Assembly (NCBI GenBank): GCA_014338405.1
Contig: JTDE01000104.1
Location: forward strand, 264,303-328,302
DNA: 64,000 nt
Direction: 5' to 3'
Source: Paragonimus skrjabini miyazakii
Taxonomy: Eukaryota > Platyhelminthes > Trematoda > Plagiorchiida > Troglotrematidae
Within the stretch, counting starts at the first letter, position 1. Each line of letters starts with the position of its first letter. Shown here in pieces: positions 1-13,400 of this stretch. A model generated the notes under the pieces. The model ran no database searches. It saw only the letters and a program-made list of their open reading frames with translations, and was not told the origin of the DNA. The position numbers were made by a program, and so were the translations under genes.

Positions 1-2024
1 TGATTATCGATTAGTTCGATTAAGTTGGTTGAAACGTTGGCTGTACACGTGAAGTTGATGAAAGTGAAAAGTGTGTATAACAATCAGAATTTTGAAATAG
101 AAAATAGTGTGGAAAACGTTACACTATTGAACAGTTTCCGTAGTTTGACCGCCGGGCGACTATAAAGGAGCTAACCGACAAGCATGAATATCTTCAGTGT
201 GTCTTATCTTGAGCTGAGTTTCACGTTGCATGAATAGTTCGATAAAACATGTGATGTTTGGTGAAAGCAATAACTACAATGTGTTAACAATGGAATGATC
301 TACCGAGGTGGGTATTATGTGGTCACAATTAACCATGCAGTGAGCTGCCATCAAATGATTGATGAACATTTATTGATAAACTGCAATACCAACTGGCCAA
401 AGTGAAATACTTACATAATTGGTATTTATACTTTGATACAGTTGATTGCATTGCATTAGTAGTCCCTATGTTAGTTGTGCTATTGGAAATCATTTTCTAG
501 ACAAGTAGTGTCTTCATCATCGTATCTACGGTTACAAAAGTTTTACCTCTGGTTTGCGCCTGTCGTCCTCCTCTACAGGTCTTCCTCTACAGGTCTTTTT
601 TAACTAGGTCTTCGGGTTTACAGCTTCGTGAGAGGTACACAAAGATACCAAGAAATTTCACTCAAAAGATGTACGAAAACAAGATAATGTTAAACTGAAT
701 ACAACGATGAATGTGCAGCCTCTCAAGCAGGGCGGGGAGAAAGTTTTAAGTTAGGTACTCACATATAAAGTTTGCCGAAGTAAACTTATCTCGCGGCTAT
801 TTAATCGATTTCCGTCGAAAAGTGTTAAAAGACCAGCCTTTGTTTTTATACTAATTTCGTTGTAGAAACAATTTCGCTTTGTTTTGGAAAACAATGTTAT
901 TTACGTAAATGAGGTGACTTTAGTATAGTTATACGAAGATGTTTGCAAGTTCCATTCACACTTCTATCCTCAAATATTCTTACTACTGTCGTAATTATCT
1001 TCATATTCAGCTACTTATACCTGGTCAAGTAAACTCAACACTGATTTCATTTTGTAAAGAGTAAATCTGTATATATTCCGAGCACGTAAATGTGATCAGA
1101 ACTTCCCATTCTACAGCACTCCGGCTAATCAGATTGGGAGACCACACGTGAGCGAATAAAGTTCACTACGACTCCTATAAGAGCTAATTCGTACAGTTTT
1201 TCTCCAAAAAGAACGAACAAAGGTATACGTTTGGTGATTGCACTCATTTTCATTCATCAATATCGAGTGAGTAGCATTCTCTTCGGTTGTTGGGTAAACT
1301 GGGGTTTCTTTCTAGTCAAGAAACCAACAAGTTAGTCCTTGAATCGAGCAGACAGAAAAGGTTGCTCACAGTCAAAACCAATGCGTTTTGTTTTCGTTAT
1401 CGATTGTTTCGATGAAAGACCTAGTTAATTATACATTTTCAAATTGCCTGGCCGGTGACCTTTAGCGGTCTTGAATTGAAGTATGAACAGGTGATGTACT
1501 TGTCAGAAGAATTGTGTAAGTGAAGACATTAGCCAATTTATGCATGACCACACGTTTGGTGTTACTACAACATTCTGCTATCCACAACAGACTCAAGATG
1601 TCATTGCATCACCTGTGGCCATTCATCATTTACCAGCTTCTAATATTTTGAAGCTGCGGATAAAACTACTGTTACACACTGAAGAAAAGTGGATATGCAC
1701 CACCAATCCGAAGAATTGGATGAAGAACTACGCAACCGTCATGATGTGTCCACACCTGGTCAGCGCCGATTAATAGCAAGCTGGGAAGATTAACTGTTCT
1801 GTGGTTTTGATTGCTTGTTATTCGGAAGCACTCAGTAGGACTTATTCATTCTAAGTATATCCAATTATTAAATTATTCACAGGTTTGCAGAATATATTTT
1901 TTGGTTCCTCATTTCTATTGAAAGCAGAAGTGGAACTCCTACTTGAATTGTTCAGCCAGTTTCGAAAAAAAATGCACCAGGCCCAAGTGTTTCTTCAATT
2001 AAACTCCCACAATGATGTCTACCT

Positions 2025-2105
2025 TTGACTCTGCAGGGATTAGAGTCTCAACCAAGGTTTTATAAGTCAACTGCGTAGACCACTGGGCAACTGACCTTAA
2101 ATTAG
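2025..2105 (-). repeat. Decayed tRNA-like SINE head
   Basis: On the minus strand the segment has an A-box-like stretch (TTGCCCAGTGGTCTACGC) followed about 25 nt later by a degenerate B-box-like stretch (GGTTGAGACTC). The spacing is about right for a tRNA-type internal pol III promoter. It is not a functional tRNA because the arms do not pair. It may be a different SINE family from those at 4.2 kb and 26.9 kb. Identification is by eye only. Confidence 0.35.
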
Positions 2106-2269
2106 ACATTACTGGATGATCTTATTTGAACGCTCAACCACACTCACTTCCGATTGAAAATCAGGTTTTCCGGGCGTCTCAGTAGAGGGCACGTTTATTA
2201 TTTGTTGTATACAGTAGATAAACCCCACGACCGGGATTTTCGAGACAGGTCGAGATCTCCAAGTTCACT

Positions 2270-2420
2270 AAACCTGCTACGCACAATTTCAGATCGCTGA
2301 TGGGTAGTCAAGGTCTTATTCACTCGCAAGTTGAAACTCATTCACATGTAATCGCGGTTTTCGCATTCACATAGACTTTCTAGCCAGAATGTTCCAAAAA
2401 GAATCAGGAGATCTAACTAT
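2270..2420 (-). repeat. Hammerhead-SINE tail fragment (family B, decayed)
   Basis: The plus-strand text around 2347-2400 parallels the tail of the copy at 26851-27395: a stretch like 'aatcgcggttttcgcattc' followed by 'acatagactttctagccag', against 'gatcgcagctgtcgcattc' and 'ccatagactttccagtcgg'. The ribozyme and tRNA-like head are not recognisable. Borders are approximate. It is an old, diverged fragment in minus orientation. Confidence 0.5.
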
Positions 2421-4054
2421 AGCGAAACACGAGTACAATGCACCTTTCTGAATGAGACTGGCTGAGAAGCTTATGCGATTGCGAAGACTATGATCAAATG
2501 CTTGTGATGTTCCAACTGAAGTTAACCAAATCTCCTACTCTCAGTCAGTAATTTATAATTGTTTTATCGTCACTGCTAGCTTGTTGGATATACGTAGTTT
2601 CGTTGGGCACAACTTTTATCTGTGATAACCACGTGTATTAATTAGACTGAATGTGTTTGTCTTTTAAGGGATCTGCATCTTCCTGTGCAAATATTGACTG
2701 TGTGGAAGTGTGAACCATGAGGACGGAGCAGCGACAGTTTGTTTCAAAAGCACAGTATACAACATTTTTTTAATTTTTGGGCAGTAGAAGTTTGTAACAC
2801 TGAATGGTTTTTGATGTTCGTCAGGTGACTGTGTCTTTTGTCCTTCTGGCAGTTCAATCTAAATCTGGGAAGTATCTACTGTGATATAGAGTACGATCTG
2901 GTCAAAATGCCTCGAGCCTGTGAATTGGTGACTTGATCCAATGATTGAAAACTAAACTAGTTTGAAACCAACAAAATGCCAGCTGCAAGAAATTGCTCAT
3001 CTTGAGGTTTTATAACTCTGGAGATTTCGAAATATCTTAAAACACAGCTTTTTTAAGAGGCCCCTCAAGCATAACCATCGTTTTGTCGAGAGTGGTTTGA
3101 TTTCTGTCAGTTTTGCCTAACCTGGAAAGAAATTCGTCATAGTAAAAGTTTGCTCCAGGAGTCGGTCTCGGGAAACATTTCATATTTACTTACCACTTAC
3201 TGTGGTAGAAACCAATCCAGACTGGTAACCTGAATCAAATTACTGCTCTTACCTTGCTGAAATAAATCTCGGCATGTTCTCACTAATTCTATTGATCATG
3301 TTCTCATAAGTAAGGATTACATGATAGCTGGCTGCTGTTAGGCAAACGTTTGACGGAAAATATCTCTCCACGAGCTTCTGTACTCACTATATTCAAGCAA
3401 TCAAAATTATACCGTCAATTATGTAGCAGATTTGTGCCCCAGGCTATTTATTCAAATACCAAGAATTTCTGCCGAGTCTAGTCTAGCTATGAAAGATGTA
3501 CAAGCTAATCTCTAATCACAAACTATTCGCCATATTATTGGTTGCTTCCAGTGTGATACACGTTTTAATCAATAGTTAATTAGTCCAGCTGCTGAATAAC
3601 AGGTAAATTGGTTTCCGATAGAGGACCAAATTTTATCTGGAATGGATTGATTCGAGATTGCTATTGACAGTAACCCAAATTACGATTTTATGATTTTTAA
3701 AGAGTCCACAGAGCCGATTATTCGTTGTTATAGTTTGTATAGGGTAGACAACATCTTGCTTCGGTAGATTTATAAGTACTTTGACGGCATATGTTTAAAA
3801 AGGCCGGTCAAATGTATAGGTTCTCATTGGCCTTGGATTAACAAAGTTGTGTCACATAGTTGCGTACTGAAACAGTTGTAATGCCTTTTATGCTGGCTGA
3901 TAATTCCGCGAGTCAATTTCTAGTTTTGTTATATACACACGATAAAACTCTCGATTTATTGTAGAAGGCGATAGGGAATAGAGCTAGCTGCAACAGTATA
4001 CGAAATTTGTACAACAATAGATTACTGAAAGTCAGGTTTCATGGAGGTAGCCAA

Positions 4055-4162
4055 AATTAATAGTGGTTTGTTTAGATGAGACCCCACTGTGAAAAGTTAG
4101 GGTTTCGGCTGGATTCGAACCATCGACAGAAACACAATACCTCAACGCGGCAAGCGCTTTAC
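4055..4162 (-). repeat. tRNA-like SINE (family A), inverted copy
   Basis: The reverse complement matches the head and tail of the family-A units immediately downstream. It contains GGTTCGAATCC as a perfect B box, the adjacent 'GGCAAGCGC'-type segment and the 'GTCTCATCTAA' tail. It abuts the first direct unit at 4163 with no spacer, so the two form a head-to-head inverted junction. Left border approximate. Confidence 0.7.
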
Positions 4163-4681
4163 CATTTGGTGGATTCCACATGAGACAGTGCGGTGGATGG
4201 GTAACCGAGTCCAAATGTGAAATCTCCGAGTTCTTGGCTTCGTAGCTCGGCTGGTAGAGCGCTTGCCGCGTTGAGGCATGGTGTGTCTGTCGCTGGTTCG
4301 ACTCCAGCGGAAATCCTGACTTTTCACAGTTGGGTCTCATCTAAATTCATAAATCTGCCACACTACTTATTAGTAATACAAATTCTATGCTCAACAGTGG
4401 CGTTGGTGGATTCCAGCGTGAGCTGTTTGAGAAATCCAGCCGGGGCAGTCGATCCCCTGGATCATTTGGTGGATTCCATATGAGACAGTGGGACGGGTGG
4501 GTAACCGAGTCCAACTGTGAAATTTCCGAGCTCCTGGCGTGGCTTCGTAGCTCAGGTGATAGAGCCCTTGCCGCGTTGAGGCATGGTGTGTCTGTCGCTG
4601 GTTCGAATCCAGCGGAAACCCTGACTTTTCACAGTTGGGTCTCATCTAAATTCATAAATCTGCCACACTACTTATTAGTGA
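4163..4681 (+). repeat. tRNA-like SINE (family A), tandem array of 1.7 units
   Basis: Two direct units begin with the same 'catttggtggattcca' sequence at 4163 and 4463, giving a period of exactly 300 bp. The second unit stops near 4681. Each has a tRNA-like pol III promoter. Unit 1 has an A box at 4243-4260 and a perfect B box GGTTCGACTCC at 4295-4305. Unit 2 has an A box at 4548-4565 and GGTTCGAATCC at 4600-4610. Both units share the tail 'cttttcacagttgggtctc' and 'aaattcataaatctgccac'. Open frames crossing this array are accidental products of the repeat. No hammerhead core is visible in this family. Confidence 0.8.
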
Positions 4682-7600
4682 TTCGTTTACCTAGTTTAGC
4701 TCTAGCGAGCTCCTACATATTGCTACCACCAAACGCGATTTTGGAATGGTATTTTCGAACTATCTTAATTCACCTATCAGTCACAGTTGTGTTAATATAT
4801 GCAACTGTAGTGATAGGAATTGCCTAATAGACTGTCCGTGACGTTCAATGCGAAATACTTTCTAATAACCCTGAATTAGCAAGCATTTGCTCATTTTGAA
4901 GGAGTTATGTTGAAATATTTGTACTGAACTATTTGTACCCGATTGTTTTGTCATTCCTTCTGAACTGCTTGAAGTAGGATTAAATGCAGCCAAGTCCTTC
5001 ATTCTCTTCCAGTTCCTAGTTTTTCTATGTTTCTTGGCTCGGAGCCGGTTAACAACCAGTTGCTGGAAAATAATTATCATCAGTAGTCTCTAACGGGCAT
5101 TTGAAATCCTCTTGTGTAGAAAGATGAAATGGTAGGGTTCCCATTAGAATTGCTGAAATCGCTACGAAGGTTTTGTTAATGGTTCGCTGCAGCTATCTGT
5201 CAAAGTTATGATCGTATCACAAATGAAAAACCACTTAAATAAACTGAAGTCGAGCCTTAAATTAAAACTTTCATGTTTCTCTTTTTTTAAATTTGTAAAC
5301 GATAAGTTCGGTACATTGAACGTATATTCATTTTGACGGTTAGTTGATCAAATTGCTTACATGTTTACTGTGTGAAAGATATTGAAACAACCATGATATG
5401 ACCAGCATTATGTAATCTGAAATTATCAGAAATACAAGTCATTTATACAGAACCAACAATGTTCAACAGAACTGTTGTTAATTTTCCCATACGTGTTACG
5501 TTTTGTCTGGTGTGTTCCAAGTTACGTTCCACAAAATTGACTTGAGCATTTCGGTTGTTTAAATAAAACACGCGTTCAAACAACTTGCTGTAATCATCAA
5601 CCATAGGAACAAAATTGATATAGGAAATGACTACCGTTTTTCATTGGTTAGCATCGATCGATCACAGTTCGGCTTGCAATAGGTTGTACGTGAAATATGA
5701 CCAGCGCAACGTCCTCCAATCTGGAGCCATTCTAGTTTAATCTCACTACAACCTTGTTGCAAAATTAATGCTTCCGAAAACAACAGTACGCCAGCCACCT
5801 TCCTGCATTTGTGACAGACTACTCTAGGGATATTAGTTTTCGCGAATGAAATGGGTAACAGAAGAGACGGATCTAATACAAATTGCAAGTACTATCCAGG
5901 GCTGGAATAGCATAACTAAAGCGTATGAGTTGGTCATGTATCGATTGCCTATACACGTAAAACAAGACAGCTGCTGTTATCCATTCAAGCGTTTAAACGA
6001 TTTGAATATCAACCAGAAACGAGAATGACAGGGCGTTTTCACATGACAATTTGGCTGTGCTTAGTTAGGTCACTTGTATGGTAATATCTACTGAGAACCT
6101 AATCGGAACACTAATTCTGGTCGTAGCAAATAGTTACATTACCGCTGAGCTCTAACAGGAATTGTGTTACTGTCTGTGGTCAAAAGCAGCAACCACGTAT
6201 GGGCGATGTTTTATCCAAAAAACCTGCATTAAAAATAGAAGTAATCAAATCAGAATATGGTTAAATGAATGTAACAAGTTCGGAACTAACCCAAAATACT
6301 TCTGCTGTCTGTTCAAGACATGGTCTAAATAGGAATTTTCTGAGGTTAATACATTCATAGATGTCGTTAAAGTTGAGATGCAGTATGCTGAACATAAGAA
6401 GCTCATATTGCGCATCAGGCACTGTTTCTATACTGGTAGTCGTATAACAAACTCTTGAACTTGCTATGTATACTCTGTCAGAATATTTTTGTAAAACATG
6501 ACGAAACGATATGATGATTCATTATTTACGGCAATTCCTTTCCCAGTCAGCTTAGTCATAATTAGCCGCCGTGAACACTGCAGCGGAATGGTTCACGCTA
6601 AGTGTCGTGGATTTTGAATAGACGTTAAAAATATTGAACTGGAAAACTGACAGATTTTCGGTCCATTAAAATCTGCGACTTATAGACTGCTAGAGGATTT
6701 AAAGAAGCTATTTATGTATTCAGCTCTCACATGTTTCTCTCAGCATAAAATGAGATGTGGATGTTGTTTGGTTCAAATACGTGCAGTTGTTAACTATTGT
6801 TTCGCCTTCATGTCATGCCTCATTGGACTACCTCACGATCCCGTTCAGGGGACACACAGTTTAAAAGTAGGTGGACGGTTTGGTAAATATTTGTTGACTT
6901 TTTGTTCAGACGCCAAATGATTGCTTGACAAACATGGCTTTCGATCTGGCGATACATTAAAAATGGCTTTCATGTGTAACGCAGACGATACTTTCTTCAA
7001 AATATTAGGTGACAACAGGGCGGACGCTAGAGTGGGTCACTGGACTGACCAGTACCCATCAAAATCGGGGTTAATGCCTGGGCGAACTTTTGAGATATCC
7101 TGGGTACTTTCTGCTCAATTTCTGTCCCACCGACCAAAGTAAACGAAACCGACTCAACACAGCACACAGTATGTTGCTGTCACGAAAGATATTTTGGCTA
7201 GATAGAGCTCACCGTTTACCTGAGAATGTATGTAAGTCGACTACAACATCGCAACAGTCTCTCCTATTAGTCAATGAAGTTGGTCTTCCTGGCTGCAAAT
7301 ATCGAGTGGCTTATTACTCAGCCGTGTAGCGTAACTCACAGGTGACTAATATCAGCCAAGTGTGCAATCAGAGTGGAGTTTGATTCCGACCTAATCAGAA
7401 TTTATAAATTTCATCAAGCAAAAATGATGTCCACTTGTCTTCCTGGGTCTGTTTGTCAACAACTTAACATCGTCAGAACGACAGTGCTATATTCTGAATT
7501 ATGGATAAATTAGTTACTTTATTCAAGGTACCTGTGAGATTAACCAGGAAGTATAATCTTTGAGATCTATTAGAAAAATTCGCTACTACTCACTGATGGC

Positions 7601-8486
7601 TAGTAGGTGGTTTCATTTTGTTCGCGCTATCTCGAAAAATCAACACAGTACGATCACCTTCAAAATGTTAGGGTAGGGAATATGACGGAGACTTTCTCGT
7701 GCATACCATATAAATGGAAAAACAGTGATCATAGAAAGAATTAAGATTATTTACAAACAACGTATAGTCTTTATCCAATCCAATCCATACTGAATATTAC
7801 TTTCCTAAAAGCTGTCATATCGCGTTATTTTTTACATATACTGCATTGACCGCCTAAACAAAGTAGACTAGACTCAGGTTTGAGAGAAATTCTTCTTGCC
7901 AGGTCAGTTGTTTATCAGGTATACTTCTACGTACAGTTTTTTCTGTCCACTTTGCGGAAAGTTCTTCTAGCCAAATCAAATTACTTGATTGAAAACGAAG
8001 TTAAATAATCAGACACCTGGACAACTTAAACAAATATTTCATAAAAAAATGGACAAAAAAGGAAAAAAAGATAAATTTTTGACTGCTTTTTTATTAAGTT
8101 TTCCACCTAAAATGTGTTGAGCTGGTTTCAGGAAATAAGTGTTTCAAAGCGATTGGAGAACAACACTTTGCTACGTGTTATCTCCTTAAGTCCAACCTTC
8201 TTCGTGTTGTCTTATCACATCGTATTCATCTACTGGTGTGGCATAAATGTCCGTTATCACATTATATTTGGGTCACTGAATAATTGCATTTGATGATGTT
8301 TACCAGCCTCGAGGCATAATTTGCTGCTGGATCAGAGGTGACATAAATTGCCTTCATCCTTCTGTTTCAGATGTACACGGTATAACCTGTCATTCCAAAT
8401 TAGACATAACTGAAACTGGTATGTTATTTAAAACTGCAACCACATGAATCCAAAACAACGGGCAAACTGACGAAACTCCTATGTTA

Positions 8487-8550
8487 CGTATCCTGGACTC
8501 AACAGCTCGAATTATACCAGGAAGTTAAGCTCTCAACCAATGGACAAGTG
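8487..8550 (-). repeat. Possible tRNA-like SINE relic
   Basis: The minus strand shows an A-box-like 'GTCCATTGGTTGAGAGC' and, about 25 nt later, a B-box-like 'GAGCTGTTGAGTCC'. Both are degenerate. No second copy is obvious in the window, so this is a weak call. Confidence 0.3.
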
Positions 8551-10374
8551 TTAATCACAGACAAATGTCAAGCTGACCAAAGGGTCAGTGTTGGATATAA
8601 CTTCTAATTCGTTATTTAGTAAAGTGATATTCAGTGGGTTGCATGCAAACAAATAAATGCAAGGGACAAGAGACCGTGATCTGTTGGAGGCTTTTTGCGA
8701 GAACCACCCTAACGATAGACAGTAGGTTGTAAGCCTGCTTCTTTGACGTTCACAATGCTGATAATGAACAGCTTGACGTAGCAAACTGTAAATAATCGCG
8801 CTGGTTGTCACCTGGACCTACTACGTGGAAAAAAATTTCATACACCTCTAGAATCGATGTATTTATATATCAGTCTACAGGTATATCAAAAAATTTCCGA
8901 AAAATTTCAGTATGAGAAGGACTTCCAACATCTAACGATGGTATGCGAAGAGTAGACTGAAACGTTTCGCTTCTGAACACAAGTGAGTGATATTGTTTGC
9001 CACGGCATCTCAGTTGCAGCCTGTTATTTCATTTACTAGATGATTAACAAAGCTGTAACAACAGTATGGAATATGTAAACGAAAATCAATATTTGGATTA
9101 TTGCTGCTCCTTGCATGTTTGTCAATTTTGTAAACATTTTTCATCTTATGTTCAAAAATAATTAAGTAACGCCAACCGATAAGCTTCTGATTGTGTCCAA
9201 ATTCACTGTCCTTAATCCGATCTATTATTTGGTAGATATTGTCATTAAATCCGGAAACTATTGCTTAATTCTTGTCATCCTTTCATGTGGCACCTACTTT
9301 CAAAATGAGTATATATTCTTAGACTGAATTTAAAGCTATAGTACGCCTTCCACCGACAATGAATCAGATCAATTCGTGAAAAGCGTGATTGTCTGTGATT
9401 ATTGATCATTGTTTTGATTCGTTTTGTTCAGCTTTCTCTTCAACTAACACATAATGTGTTCTTAGAATGACACATACATACGGCGAAGCAAAAATGAATA
9501 CTGTAGGCAACATATTGTTTAACACGTTGGTTTATTTTTTTCCTACTTTCAAACACATCAGTTAGCTTTTCAGAAATAGAAAATCGTTTTCTAACCCTAC
9601 AAGTTTGAACAGTGGACTGAGATATACCGTTTTCTGCAAACTTCTCTTCTGGGCATATAATGCTTTGTTTCACAAGCTGCCCAACAATGTTCACTGGCCA
9701 GTGGTTACAGTGATTAATTCGAGAAAACAGTGTTGGACAGGATAGTAAAGCGAATATACAGGAAATCAATATTCAAATGCGCTGCTGATCATATGGACAT
9801 GGAAGTACTAAGCTGTCCCTAGAAAGGTGATATAACTTAGTTCGCTACCAAAGGTAACTTCGCGACCCACTGCATTTGTGGGACGTACATTTAACATGGT
9901 TGGTCACCCTACCCGAATGTCACCTTTACTGCAGAAAAAAATCACTATTTTTGACTTCAAAATCACATATGACACATTATGGCGTGTGCCATATCAATTG
10001 TATAGATGAAAAATGACAGTAGCATACATTGGTGGACAGGCAGGTCACAGTCTGGGTTTATCGAATGACAACAAACAAAATATATCCACTCAATCAAATT
10101 TTTGTGGCAATTGACAGAGAACCAGTAAAAAGAGTGGCTTTTTCATGTTGGTCTATCGGCCTCCACTATGAATGAAACATTACTGTCAGTTAATCTTAAC
10201 TCTCACATTCGTTTAGACTTGCAAACAGTCCCATCAATAGTAGACGCCATGCGGTAGATCCAGTTTTGTTAGTGCTTATCATTAATGCATATGCTCAGTG
10301 CCACCAAAATTTGAATTACGGTACTGTTCATGATACATTCGTGTGGACAACTGTCTTTGACAACCGTTAATAAA

Positions 10375-10498
10375 AAAGAAACTCGAATCTAGTTCCACTT
10401 TTCAAACCAGACGGGTTTAAAAGCTTATGAGAATGTGAGAGTTGCAATAAAGTTTAGTTCATATTGTTTAAAAATTTCTACTACTCACTAGTAACCTC
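10375..10498 (+). repeat. Hammerhead-SINE 3' fragment (family B, decayed)
   Basis: Starting at 'gaaactcgaatctagttcc' it follows the order of the family-B element downstream of the ribozyme stem II. The GAAA and stem III segment comes first, then an eroded middle, then the tail 'ctactactcactagtaacc', like 'ctactacccatcagtaatc' in the good copy. The CTGANGA core strand and stem II are absent, so it is 5'-truncated and catalytically dead. Confidence 0.55.
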
Positions 10499-13400
10499 AA
10501 CTATACCGCTTTAATTAATGGCGTAGCTTAACTGCAATGATATTTTAAACTCTGCTAATGATAGTCATCAACACGTGGGAGTAACGTCTTGAATATACCA
10601 AAACGTAGAAAACACGGGCGTAGGAGTTTTCCCGTTACACTTATGAGTGTGTGTTTGTAAGTTACTCAGCTTTCAAAGCTGACAGGGAATGTACTAACCT
10701 TGCTGTGTTTGGTCCTTTGTTACGAAACAGAAACAATAAAAGCAACTGTGATTTCATTGGTCAGCTAGATACCTTTTAAACATCACAATGCATTCAAACT
10801 AAGTTAAAGTAAAAGTGGACTTTTGAGTTTTTCGAAAAAAAATGAAACTGTCTGGTCTCTTTCTTGAAACTTCAAACACTTACACACACAAAGGCAGTCC
10901 AATTAGGCGTAACGTCAAGTTTGTAGATTGGGACTCAACTATTTCATTTTGTTGGTTATCTTTCACCCAAATGAATTCTGTAATTACTTTTCAAAAAGTT
11001 GGTTATTCTTTGCTAACGCAGTATATCCGTGCATTGTCAGCCAACTCATTGATTACAGTTATGAGAAACAGATAATTTGTGCGTGGGCCTAATAGATTGA
11101 AATTAACGTCCAATTTTAACCACAGATATAGTCTTTATTCTTCGATGTCAAAACGTAGCTATAGTCTAGCTCCACTCTGTTACCCCTTCAATAAGGACAC
11201 CTTATTCCGTGTTCTGCGAAAGAAGCAAACCTGCCCAATAACGTATGTATTAGCCATCACAGTAGGTATCTCACTGCCAGAAACTAGCCTCCCGGAATCA
11301 TATATGAAGTAATTTTAACGATCGAAATTGCCGCAGTCTTCTCAGATAGAATTTGTACAACAGTCACTTCGCGTCAATTTAAGACGGATTGTACACAACG
11401 CAAAGGGTTATCACCAAATTATGTAAACCCGCTTGTCATCAATCTTTCCAAATCACTAAGACTGTGTGATACTTGATGGAATCTCTTGTGCCAATTTCAC
11501 AACATTAATTATGTTTGCTAGACTAGCACCGTCCGAATGATTTCTGTTCGACCAAAAAACATCATTTTAGTTAGTTGTACAAAGTAAGTGTACCCCGAAG
11601 ACATCAGGGATTGCATTTTCAAATTTGAAGACCTGGAACTAAACAGAACAAACTGCATAAAGAGTAATAACTGATGGTTATTTAGATGGAAATGAAAAAG
11701 AAGCAAGTTTTTCCCGAATTATGATGGTTTTATGAGAGGGTATCCTCTGAAATGAGATATACCGGTTGGTATGCATCTCAACTCCGTCACGATCTCAGTT
11801 AAAACTAAGTGCTTTTAATGTTATTTTGCTAGCCCAAAGTTTGTACGTTTTAAGCGTCCGTGTCCGGCTGCCTTATGGACTTAGTTTGATAATATGCGAT
11901 CGCACATGTAACTATATTCATATGAGAGAGCAATCACAAAATATTGTCTGCTGATTTGGCTACTTTAGCCTCATTTTCTAGCCAAGAATTCGATGTATAT
12001 TTTTTGTTTTTACATTATAGTGTGTTTTATAGTCAGTCCACTTAATTGCGCAAATTTTATAGCGGACGAGAAGCAGATCGCTTGATCTGCACTCTTTCCA
12101 AGGGCCCGCTATACCTGAATATTCAAACGATAGTTTTGATAATACTTCGTTATTAGTAACTAGCGCATAACCCTTCTAAAGTTTTTGAATAAGTGGCGTA
12201 GTCTCACCCAATGCATCCCACGCAAACTGATCGGATTTAATGGGATGATGTAGTCTTTCTTTTAAAGTGATGCAACTGTGGCGAAAAAATGTATTTTGGG
12301 TTTTCGGACGTATTGCAATGAATTTAAAGTGAGGTGCCAATTCATTTTTAGAGAGTTACTTGCAATTGAAAAATTTGACTGTTATAAACAAAAATTCGTT
12401 TATATTTGTTCTCAGCATTCCCATACAACGGTTTCTATTCAAAAACCCTTCCGGAAAAAGTTAACTAACAACACTTCCTGGATGAAGACGCAGCGATCAA
12501 AACAAAAATATTTTTAAATCTTTAACGGTTAATACATTATTTGTTGTTTATTGTGAACGAGTGTCGTTCACTGGCGCCAAAGTTACTTGTAGTCAGATTT
12601 TAGCTATTCACTCAGGCTTAGGTATTTGGGTATTGAAATGCTATAAGAAGAATCGATGTTCAAAAATCGAATTGCAAACCACTTGACAGTCCATTCGAAG
12701 TGAAAGTGAAACTATCTCCGACTGATTTGGAGGGCAATCTAACGTTTCCCTCCGTTTATGGCGCAGCCAAATTAAGAAACGACCTGGAATAAGGTTAGCA
12801 TATCGTTCACTAAAACTGTACAAAATCTACCTTACAGGGAGTTGAGACAGTCTAATCATTATACAAATCTTTTAGATTTTTTCCCGCTGAAATGAAAGAG
12901 TAACGTGTTAAGTCGCGTGAGAATTCAAACATAAGATATTCCCATGTCGGATATTACATCAGGTATCTGCAATCACTTTCATCCTAAAGGATATTGATCA
13001 TTAAGTGAAACCGGATGAACCATTCTGAACTTGTTTGTGTTCGCCGGAATCACGTCAGGCCTCTGATGTTATGACTGACATTTACGAAAGACGATAGTCC
13101 CCATGGAATTCGGCCTCTTGGAAACTCACTTTTAAACCATAAAAAGCACTCAAAAATCGTACGGCATAGGATGGGCACATTTGTAACTAACTCTGGTGCT
13201 TCGGTATGGACATCAAGCTTGGGCGTACTGTTGATTTTGAAATATATACTGACTAGAAATTAGTTCTTGACAAACACAACCTGGTCATATTGATCAGTAA
13301 TGGAAAAGTAACTGCACTCAGTGTTTTTTAACGGAGATACTGACCGCACAGGTTCGGTTGAGTGGTTATATAAAATCCAACGAGCAAACTGCCTGAGTAT

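Larger units (their letters stand above)
1..4054. other. 5' flank, no supportable gene
   Basis: No open reading frame here has a recognisable domain, splice context or length above the background expected in AT-rich DNA; the longest (1540-1773) matches nothing I recognise. Only two weak repeat traces, listed separately at 2025-2105 and 2270-2420, break an otherwise plain stretch. It could be intergenic, or a long intron of a gene whose exons lie outside the window. Confidence 0.6.

Noticed and set aside
4243..4305. Functional tRNA gene
   Set aside because: The A and B boxes are good, but the acceptor and anticodon arms do not pair, and the segment continues into a repeated SINE body and tail.
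4217..4827. Overlapping open frames on both strands with repeated peptide blocks
   Set aside because: The repeated peptides arise from the tandem and inverted family-A SINE units, not from a protein gene.
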